Below are positions 5,811 to 11,662 of a DNA stretch of 11,662 nt, in pieces. Each line of letters opens with the position of its first letter. Within the stretch, counting starts at the first letter, position 1. Position numbers and translations under genes: made by a program. The notes under the pieces were generated by a model. That model ran no database searches. It was not told the DNA's origin and saw only the letters and a list, made by a program, of their open reading frames with translations. Source of the DNA: CALXJM01 sp963930325 (GTDB taxonomy: Bacteria > Bacillota > Clostridia > TANB77 > CAG-508); NCBI GenBank assembly GCA_963930325.1, contig CAWVME010000132.1, positions 1 to 11,662 of the forward strand. The letters are read 5' to 3'.

Positions 5811-6659
5811 TTGATTATAGATAAAGTAAAAAAGGTAAATGAAGCAGAAGAGAAGCCAGTAAGAAATTCAAGAGCTGCTGATATGATGATAGGAAAATGG
5901 GTTAAATGTGATAATTGTAAAGAAATTATATATAAAGATGATTTACATGATAATTTAAGTGTATGTCCTAATTGTGGCAAACATTTTAGGCTTTCAGCAA
6001 GAAGAAGAATAAAACAAATTGCAGATGAGGGAACTTTTGAGGAAATAGGCGAAGATATATTAACTAAAGATCCATTAAAATTTGATGGATATATGAAAAA
6101 AGTAGAAACATTAAAAGAAAAAACAAAGATTCAAGAAGCAGTTAAATGTGGTATTTGTGAGATAGAAGGAGAAAAAGCGGTACTTGCTGTAATGGATGGT
6201 AATTTTTTAATGGGAAGTATGGGAGGAGCTGTAGGAGAAAGAATTACTTTAGCAATAGAAACAGCAATGGATGAAAAATTACCTCTTATTATATTTTCTG
6301 TATCTGGTGGAGCTAGAATGCAAGAAGGAATAATTTCTTTAATGCAAATGGCAAAGACATCAGCGGCAATAGAGAAATTTAATCAAGCAGGAGGATTATA
6401 TATTTCTGTTTTCACAGACCCAACAACAGGAGGTGTTACAGCAAGTTTTGCAAGCTTAGGAGATATCATTTTAGCAGAACCTAAAGCTTTAATTGGATTT
6501 GCTGGACCAAGGGTAATAGAACAGACAATAAGACAAAAATTACCTGAAGGATTTCAAAGTGCAGAATTTTTATTAGAACATGGATTTATCGATAAAATAG
6601 TAGAAAGAAAAGATATGAAAGAAACAATTGCGAAATTAATAAAAATGCATAAGAGATAA
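5811..6659 (+). CDS. accD: acetyl-CoA carboxylase carboxyltransferase subunit beta
   Basis: AccD forms the carboxyltransferase with AccA and moves CO2 from carboxybiotin to acetyl-CoA. The product has 282 residues. A four-Cys zinc ribbon near the N-terminus (CDNC then CPNCG, 15 residues between the pairs) is the bacterial AccD signature. The crotonase-type core follows, with FSVSGGARMQEGIISLMQMAK, DPTTGGVTASFASLGD and the EQTIRQKLPEGFQ region. The start is a TTG at 5811: AAAGGAGG (5796-5803) lies seven bases before it. A longer reading from a TTG at 5757 adds 18 residues but overlaps the -35 and -10 boxes and lacks a ribosome binding site. It is followed by accA after 214 AT-rich bases. Confidence 0.95.
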   Translation: MIIDKVKKVNEAEEKPVRNSRAADMMIGKWVKCDNCKEIIYKDDLHDNLSVCPNCGKHFRLSARRRIKQIADEGTFEEIGEDILTKDPLKFDGYMKKVETLKEKTKIQEAVKCGICEIEGEKAVLAVMDGNFLMGSMGGAVGERITLAIETAMDEKLPLIIFSVSGGARMQEGIISLMQMAKTSAAIEKFNQAGGLYISVFTDPTTGGVTASFASLGDIILAEPKALIGFAGPRVIEQTIRQKLPEGFQSAEFLLEHGFIDKIVERKDMKETIAKLIKMHKR

Positions 6660-6723
6660 TTTATGAATAATTATAAAATTTAATATTATTTGAGTATAGT
6701 AATGAAATATAAGCAGTAGTATG

Positions 6724-6753
6724 TTTTAAATATATATTAATATATATTTAAAA
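6724..6753. repeat. perfect 30-bp all-A/T palindrome in accD-accA gap
   Basis: Positions 6724-6753 are perfectly self-complementary around TTAA at 6737-6740 and contain no G or C. The arms are TTTTAAATATATATT and its complement. As DNA it could extrude or bind a regulator; as RNA it would be a weak hairpin. The rest of the 214-base gap (6660-6873) is plain AT-rich sequence in which I see no gene or convincing promoter. Confidence 0.5.
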
Positions 6754-6873
6754 TTATTGAAGAAATTGTTTATTTTATAATTAGAAATAAATGTAAAAAA
6801 ATATATAAAATGTAATGATTAAATATTTTATGAAATTTAAAACAGAAAGCAAGAAAGAAGGGAATGATAAAAA

Positions 6874-7671
6874 ATGTCTAATAAGCAAATTACTGCGTGG
6901 GATAGAGTAACATGTGCAAGACAATTGGAAAGACCGAAATCATTAGATTATATCGAAAATATATTTACAGATTTTATAGAATTACATGGTGATAGATGTT
7001 TTGGTGATGATAAGTCAATTATAGGTGGAATTGCAATGTTAGAAAATGTGCCAGTAACAGTAATAGGAGAACAAAAAGGTAGAAGTGCACGAGAAAATAT
7101 AGAAAGAAATTTTGGAATGCCTAATCCAGAAGGATATAGAAAGGCTTTAAGACTAATGGAACAAGCAGAAAAATTTCATAGACCAGTAATAACATTTATA
7201 GATACACCTGGAGCATATCCAGGAATGGGAGCTGAAGAAAGAGGACAAGGAGAAGCAATTGCTAAAAGTATTATGAAAATGTCTTCATTAAAAGTTCCAA
7301 TTATATGTGTTGTAATAGGAGAAGGTTCAAGTGGAGGAGCTTTAGCTATAGGTGTTGGAGATAAAGTTGTTATGCTTGAAAATTCTGTATATTCTATTTT
7401 ATCACCAGAAGGTTTTGCGAGTATATTATATAAAGATTCGAGCAAGGCTAAAGATGCAGCAGAAAATATGAAAATGACTGCAGAGGATTTAAAAAAATTA
7501 AAAGTTATTGATGAAATTATAAAAGAACCAGAAGGCGGAGCTCAAAATAATTTTGAAGATGTAGTTGATAATTTGAAAAAATATTTAGTTAAAGAAGTAA
7601 AAGAGTTATCTAAAAAATCAACAGAAAAATTATTGGAGAATCGTTATCAAAAATTCAGAAAAATTTATTAG
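6874..7671 (+). CDS. accA: acetyl-CoA carboxylase carboxyltransferase subunit alpha
   Basis: AccA pairs with AccD in the carboxyltransferase that completes malonyl-CoA synthesis. At 265 residues it is the short form seen in Firmicutes, shorter at the N-terminus than the roughly 320-aa E. coli protein. Conserved stretches are DFIELHGDRCFGDD (33-46), the FGMPNPEGYRKALRLM block (80-95), ITFIDTPGAYPGMGAEERGQGEAIA (106-130), the oxyanion-type glycine run GEGSSGGALAIG (149-160) and SILSPEGFASILYKD (174-188). A GAAGGGA site about ten bases upstream supports the ATG at 6874. fabI follows after 99 bases with no terminator between them. Confidence 0.96.
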   Translation: MSNKQITAWDRVTCARQLERPKSLDYIENIFTDFIELHGDRCFGDDKSIIGGIAMLENVPVTVIGEQKGRSARENIERNFGMPNPEGYRKALRLMEQAEKFHRPVITFIDTPGAYPGMGAEERGQGEAIAKSIMKMSSLKVPIICVVIGEGSSGGALAIGVGDKVVMLENSVYSILSPEGFASILYKDSSKAKDAAENMKMTAEDLKKLKVIDEIIKEPEGGAQNNFEDVVDNLKKYLVKEVKELSKKSTEKLLENRYQKFRKIY

Positions 7672-7770
7672 AAATATAATTATAAATTTAAAATATTAAA
7701 TTAAAAGATTAGATTAAAAATGAAGAAATAGTAAATTTTTTCGTTAAAATATAAAAAGGAGGAAAATAAA

Positions 7771-8541
7771 ATGATATTAAAAGGAAAAAAAGTTGTTATA
7801 ATGGGAGTAAGAAACAAATGGAGTATTGCATGGGGAGCAGTGCAATCAGCATATGAGCAAGGAGCAGAAGTTATTTGCACATGTTCAGGTGATAGCATAG
7901 ATAAAGTAAAAGAATTAGTAAAAGAATTACCAGGAACAAGTGTATATTTATGTAATGATGTAAGTAAAGATGAAGATATAGAAAATTGTTTGGAAGAAAT
8001 CAAAAAAGACCATGGAAAAATCGACGGACTTTTACATGCAATAGCTCATGCAAATACAGAAGATTTGAGAAATGATTTTATTTTAACATCAAGAGATGGA
8101 TATGCTCATGCACAAGATGTAAGTAGTTATTCTTTAGTAGCAATAGTAAGAATAGCAAAAGAAAAAGAAATGCTAAATGAAGGTGCAAGTATAGTAGCAT
8201 ATACATATTATGGTTCAGAAAAGGCAATAGAAGGATATAATGTAATGGGAGTTGCAAAAGCAGCTTTAGAAGCAAGTATTAGATATCTATCTGTAGATTT
8301 AGGAAAAATGAAATGTCGTATAAATGGAATATCTGCTGGACCAATAAAAACATTATCTGCAAAAGGTATAAAAGATTTTGGTTCAATATTGACAGTTGTA
8401 GAAGAAAGAGCACCATTACATCAAAATGTAACAACAAAACAAGTAGGTGATAGTACAGCATTTTTATTTAGTGATTTATCTAGTGCTATTACAGGAGAAA
8501 TTATTCATGTTGATAATGGATATAATATTGTTGGTGTATAG
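7771..8541 (+). CDS. fabI: enoyl-ACP reductase FabI
   Basis: FabI reduces trans-2-enoyl-ACP to acyl-ACP with NAD(P)H, the last step of each elongation round and the triclosan target. The 256-aa protein is an atypical SDR: the cofactor motif is GVRNKWSIAWG (12-22), and the active site has Tyr146, Tyr156 and Lys163 in YYGSEKAIEGYNVMGVAK, matching E. coli numbering. ISAGPIKTLSAKGIKDF (187-203) and the C-terminal ITGEIIHVDNGYN are diagnostic of FabI and exclude FabK, FabL and FabV. At the pocket where E. coli has Gly93-Phe94, this protein has Ala92-His93; Ala is usual in Firmicutes, His is less so. AAAAGGAGG precedes the ATG. It is the last FASII gene, and an inverted-repeat element abuts its TAG. 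Confidence 0.96.
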   Translation: MILKGKKVVIMGVRNKWSIAWGAVQSAYEQGAEVICTCSGDSIDKVKELVKELPGTSVYLCNDVSKDEDIENCLEEIKKDHGKIDGLLHAIAHANTEDLRNDFILTSRDGYAHAQDVSSYSLVAIVRIAKEKEMLNEGASIVAYTYYGSEKAIEGYNVMGVAKAALEASIRYLSVDLGKMKCRINGISAGPIKTLSAKGIKDFGSILTVVEERAPLHQNVTTKQVGDSTAFLFSDLSSAITGEIIHVDNGYNIVGV

Positions 8542-8799
8542 AGGGATTGAAAGACGGTTCTAGAGATCTCTAAAAAGGGAACAAGGGATGGACTTCTAAT
8601 TGAATGAAATTCAAATTTGAGTTTCACCAATTATTAGAGGTCTGTCTCTTATTTTTTCCTTTGGACATTGTCTTTTTTTCACTGCTTCTGTCTTTCTCTT
8701 TTCCTGTTATAGCCTTTCCTTTATTGCTTTTATTTTTCTTTGAGGTCTGTTCCTAGTTCTCTCATTTTAGTGATTTTGAAGACTGTTTCTCAATCCTTC
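8541..8799. repeat. 259-bp imperfect inverted-repeat element after fabI
   Basis: Positions 8541-8559 pair with 8781-8799 (one mismatch), and 8570-8596 pair with 8742-8770 (two mismatches, one 2-base bulge). Many other differences between the arms are transitions that still allow G-U pairing. GAGGTCTGT is present twice, at 8637-8645 and 8742-8750. The left edge coincides with the last base of the fabI stop. It fills most of the 355-base fabI-recJ gap and contains the fabI terminator. I infer either a REP/MITE-like non-coding mobile repeat or a structured RNA. No transposase or protein of meaningful length is encoded, and no clear target duplication is visible. Confidence 0.65.
8583..8657 (+). 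terminator. terminator of the accD-accA-fabI unit
   Basis: AAGGGATGGACTTCTAAT (8583-8600) pairs with 8633-8650 over 18 consecutive positions, four of them G-U. A smaller inner hairpin lies at 8606-8625, and ATTTTTT (8651-8657) follows. It is embedded in the larger inverted-repeat element and should end transcription before recJ. Confidence 0.7.
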
Positions 8800-8836
8800 T
8801 TCTATCAAGAAATTAATTATCAATCTGAAATTTCAC

Positions 8837-8865
8837 TTGCTATATTAAAGAAAATAGTATAAAAT
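8837..8865 (+). promoter_or_regulatory. candidate recJ promoter
   Basis: TTGCTA (8837-8842) and TAAAAT (8860-8865) are 17 bases apart, about 30 bases before the recJ start. The -10 region lies in a 10-bp direct repeat (AAAATAGTAT at 8851-8860 and 8861-8870) that provides a second possible -10. The AT-rich background makes this only moderately convincing. Confidence 0.4.
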
Positions 8866-8896
8866 AGTATAAAATTAAAAAGATAGGGAGAAAAAA

Positions 8897-10591
8897 ATGA
8901 TAAAAAAATGGCAAATATTTAACACAAACGAAGACGAAGTAAAAGAATTAGTAAATAAATATAATATAAATCCATTACTTGCAACGATTTTAGTAAATCG
9001 TGGTTTTACACAAGAAGAAAGTTTAGATAAATTTTTAAAACCAACAAGAAATGATTTTCATGATCCATTTTTAATGCCAGATATGAAAAAAGCTGTTGAT
9101 AGAATATTACTAGCAATAGATAGAAAAGAAAAAATAATAATATATGGTGATTATGATGCAGATGGAATTACAAGCATAACAGTATTGAAAAGCTTTTTTA
9201 ATGATATAGGGGTAGAAGTAGGGCAATATATTCCAAATAGGTTAGATGAAGGATATGGACTTAATAATAATGCTATTAAGAAAATTGCAGAAGAAGGAAA
9301 TCAATTGATGATTACAGTAGATTGTGGTATATCAGCAGTAAATGAGATTGATTATGCAAATTCTCTAGGGTTAGAGACTATAGTTACAGACCACCATGAA
9401 GTTGCAGAAGAATTACCAAATGCTTTAGCAGTAGTAGATGCGAAAAGAAAAGATAATATATATCCTTGTAGAGATTTAGCAGGTGTAGGAGTTGTATTTA
9501 AATTAATTCAAGCACTTTCTATAAGTTTAAATTTACCAGAGGAAGCATATTTGAAATATTTAGATATAGTATGTATAGGAACTATTTCAGATATTGTACC
9601 TTTAAAAGATGAAAATAGAGTTATAGCAAAATTAGGTCTAATGTTAGTAAGGCAGACTAAAAATATAGGTTTAAGGTCTCTTTTAACATCATCGGGTTAT
9701 AGAAAAATTGATTCAACTTCGATTTCATTTGGGGTTGCACCTAGAATAAATGCATGTGGAAGAATGGGATTTGCAGATGAAGCATTAAATTTATTTCTTT
9801 GTAAGAATGTAGAAATGGCGAATATGTTGACTAAAAAATTGAATACTTTTAATGTAAAAAGGCAAGATATTGAAAAAAGAATATATGAAGAGGCTGTAAG
9901 TATAATTGAGAGTCAGAATTTAAATGAAAAAAATACAATAATTGTAGCAGGAGAAAATTGGCACCACGGAGTAATTGGAATAGTTGCATCAAAAATCACA
10001 GATTTATATTTCAAACCAAGTATACTATTATGCAAAGAGGGAGAAGAAGCAAAGGGTTCAGGAAGAAGTATACCAGGATTTGATTTACATGATGCTTTAA
10101 TGAAATGTTCTGATTATATAGAAAAATTTGGCGGTCATAGTATGGCAATAGGCATAACTTTAAAAAATAGTGATATAGAAAGATTTTCTGAAAAATTAGA
10201 AGAAGTTGCAGAAGATGCACATATAGAAGAAATTTTACCAGAAATTCAAATAGATGCAAAGATTTCTATTTCAAATATAAATAAAGAGATGGTAGAAAGT
10301 TTATCTGAATTAGAACCTTTTGGAGAAGGTAATAAAATGCCAGTATTCGCATTTAAGAATTTAAAGATTGATTCAATAAGAGCATTAACAGAAGGAAAGC
10401 ATTTAAAACTTACATTAAAAGAAGGAAATACTATAGTAAATGCAATTGGTTTTAATATGGGAAATTTAGCAGAAGATTATAGAATAGGAGATAAAATTGA
10501 TGTAGCTGGAACACTAGAAATAAATAGTTTTAATGGTGTAGAAAGTATACAAATAAATCTTAAAGATATAATGAAATCTGTTGAAAAATAA
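8897..10591 (+). CDS. recJ: single-stranded-DNA-specific exonuclease RecJ
   Basis: RecJ degrades single-stranded DNA 5' to 3' in recombination and repair, using Mn2+/Mg2+. The 564-aa protein has the DHH phosphoesterase core: YGDYDADGITS (83-93) with metal-binding Asp residues, ITVDCGIS (139-146), VTDHHE (163-168) and CIGTISDIVPL (226-236). The DHHA1 domain follows, with GENWHHGVIGIVASKI (352-367), the GSGRS motif (387-391) and FGGHSMAIG (411-419). The last 110 or so residues fit the OB-fold that binds DNA. Length is near the short end of the family, as in many Firmicutes. A GGGAG site seven bases before the ATG fixes the start. rel begins 22 bases downstream, so the two are probably co-transcribed. 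Confidence 0.96.
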   Translation: MIKKWQIFNTNEDEVKELVNKYNINPLLATILVNRGFTQEESLDKFLKPTRNDFHDPFLMPDMKKAVDRILLAIDRKEKIIIYGDYDADGITSITVLKSFFNDIGVEVGQYIPNRLDEGYGLNNNAIKKIAEEGNQLMITVDCGISAVNEIDYANSLGLETIVTDHHEVAEELPNALAVVDAKRKDNIYPCRDLAGVGVVFKLIQALSISLNLPEEAYLKYLDIVCIGTISDIVPLKDENRVIAKLGLMLVRQTKNIGLRSLLTSSGYRKIDSTSISFGVAPRINACGRMGFADEALNLFLCKNVEMANMLTKKLNTFNVKRQDIEKRIYEEAVSIIESQNLNEKNTIIVAGENWHHGVIGIVASKITDLYFKPSILLCKEGEEAKGSGRSIPGFDLHDALMKCSDYIEKFGGHSMAIGITLKNSDIERFSEKLEEVAEDAHIEEILPEIQIDAKISISNINKEMVESLSELEPFGEGNKMPVFAFKNLKIDSIRALTEGKHLKLTLKEGNTIVNAIGFNMGNLAEDYRIGDKIDVAGTLEINSFNGVESIQINLKDIMKSVEK

Positions 10592-10613
10592 CAAAAGTAA
10601 AGGGGTGTATGAT

Positions 10614-11662
10614 ATGCAGGAAGCAAATAAAAATATTACAATTCAAGATGTAATAAATAAAAGGAAAGAACATTCAAGAAGAGTAAACACAAAATTAATA
10701 ATGAAGGCATATGAATTAGCGGCAAATAAGCATAAAGACCAAAAAAGAGGGTCAGGTGAACCCTATATAATTCATCCATTAAATGTTGCATATATTTTAG
10801 CTGATACAGGATTAGACGAAAGTACAATTTCTGCAGCTTTATTACATGATATTGTAGAAGATACAGATGTAACAGATGCAGATTTAAGAAAAGAATTTGG
10901 TGATGAAATAGCAGATATGGTTGCAGGTGTTACTAAGCTTGGAGAAGTTCAAATATTTTCTGTTGAAGAAAGACAAGCTGAAGACTATAGAAAAATGTTT
11001 TTAGCAATGGGAAAAGATATTAGAGTTATATTAATAAAGCTTGCAGATAGACTTCATAATATGAGAACTCTAAAATATTTAAGACGTGATAGACAAATTG
11101 CAAATGCAAAAGAAACTATGGAAATATATGCCCCTCTTGCAAATAGATTAGGTTTATATTCTATGAAATGGGAATTAGAAGATTTAGGTTTTAAATATCT
11201 ATACCCAGAAGAATATCATGAACTAGTAGAAGGAATCGATAGAAAGAGAGAAGAAAGATTAAAATTCATAGATAAAATCATGGATGATATTAGAGTAGCT
11301 CTAAAAAAGCAACATATAGAAGCAGAAGTAACAGGAAGAGCAAAGCACTTATATAGTATTTATCGTAAAATGAAAAGAGATAATAAAACATTAGACCAGA
11401 TATATGATTTATTTGCTTTAAGAATATTAGTAAATTCAGTAAAAGATTGTTATGCAGCACTTGGAGTTGTGCATGAATTATATAGCCCTATGCCAGGAAG
11501 ATTTAAAGATTATATAGCAGTTCCAAAACCAAATATGTATCAATCAATACATACTACATTATTAGGAGAAAAAGGAACACCTTTTGAAGTTCAAATAAGA
11601 ACATGGGATATGCATAGAGTTGCAGAATATGGTATAGCAGCACATTGGGCATATAAAGAAGC
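10614..11662 (+). CDS. rel: bifunctional (p)ppGpp synthetase/hydrolase Rel (3' end cut by window)
   Basis: Rel makes and degrades the stringent-response alarmone (p)ppGpp. The visible 349 residues hold the complete hydrolase HD domain, with metal ligands His54 (IIHPL), His78-Asp79 (LLHDIVEDT) and Asp145 (KLADRLHNMRT). Most of the synthetase domain follows: GRAKHLYSIYRKMKR (241-255), DLFALRI (265-271), SPMPGRFKDYIAVPKPNMYQSIHTT (291-315) and EVQIRTWDMHRVAE (325-338). The motif RFKD (296-299) is the RXKD type found in bifunctional Rel enzymes, rather than the EXDD of synthetase-only RelA. The HD ligands are intact, so hydrolysis should be active. The TGS and ACT regulatory domains lie beyond the window. 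AAAGGGG eight bases before the ATG supports this start over an in-frame GTG at 10605. Confidence 0.96.
   Translation, partial: MQEANKNITIQDVINKRKEHSRRVNTKLIMKAYELAANKHKDQKRGSGEPYIIHPLNVAYILADTGLDESTISAALLHDIVEDTDVTDADLRKEFGDEIADMVAGVTKLGEVQIFSVEERQAEDYRKMFLAMGKDIRVILIKLADRLHNMRTLKYLRRDRQIANAKETMEIYAPLANRLGLYSMKWELEDLGFKYLYPEEYHELVEGIDRKREERLKFIDKIMDDIRVALKKQHIEAEVTGRAKHLYSIYRKMKRDNKTLDQIYDLFALRILVNSVKDCYAALGVVHELYSPMPGRFKDYIAVPKPNMYQSIHTTLLGEKGTPFEVQIRTWDMHRVAEYGIAAHWAYKE

Noticed and set aside
6757..6781. Possible promoter before accA (TATAAT at 6776-6781)
   Set aside because: No acceptable -35 box at 16-18 bases; a TATAAT by chance is expected in this AT-only stretch.
6864..6881. Five-codon ATG frame overlapping the accA start
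   Set aside because: Its ATG is immediately next to the ribosome binding site, too close for efficient initiation.
8640..8800. Decayed minus-strand gene in the pyrimidine-rich block
   Set aside because: Reading the reverse strand gives only short pieces such as an 11-residue frame broken by stops, with nothing recognisable.

Overview
The window is very AT-rich (about 30% GC by eye) and every gene lies on the + strand. The coding strand is purine-rich, Arg is mostly AGA, and strong AGGAGG-type ribosome binding sites precede most genes. All ten visible stop codons are TAA or TAG. Gene content and order point to a low-GC Gram-positive bacterium, most likely a Clostridia-type Firmicute. The species cannot be told from this sequence.

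Positions 1-4774 and 5811-8541 carry the type II fatty acid synthesis (FASII) and acetyl-CoA carboxylase genes: fabG (first residues cut off by the window edge), fabF, accB, fabZ, accC, accD, accA and fabI. Together they encode all four acetyl-CoA carboxylase subunits (biotin carboxylase AccC, biotin carrier AccB, carboxyltransferase AccD/AccA), which make malonyl-CoA. They also encode the four steps of the elongation cycle: condensation (FabF), keto reduction (FabG), dehydration (FabZ) and enoyl reduction (FabI). FabH, FabD and ACP are not in view and probably lie upstream.

The cluster is split between accC and accD by a self-contained transcription unit (about 4840-5700). It holds repeats, a good promoter, a leader hairpin, a 175-aa PIN-like gene of unknown function and a terminator. 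A strong terminator closes accC just before it, and accD restarts from its own promoter after it. The PIN-like gene is also flanked by a 16-bp inverted repeat.

Positions 8897-11662 hold recJ (single-strand DNA exonuclease) and the start of a bifunctional (p)ppGpp synthetase/hydrolase (rel), which runs off the window end.

The least ordinary DNA is intergenic. Two composite inverted-repeat elements sit immediately after stop codons (2018-2128 after fabF, 8541-8799 after fabI); many of their arm differences keep G-U pairing. There are perfect 28-bp and 30-bp palindromes in the fabZ-accC and accD-accA gaps, and a four-copy 11-bp tandem repeat directly upstream of the PIN-like gene's promoter. 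No tRNA, rRNA, CRISPR array or transposase gene was seen. The protein-coding content is mostly ordinary housekeeping.
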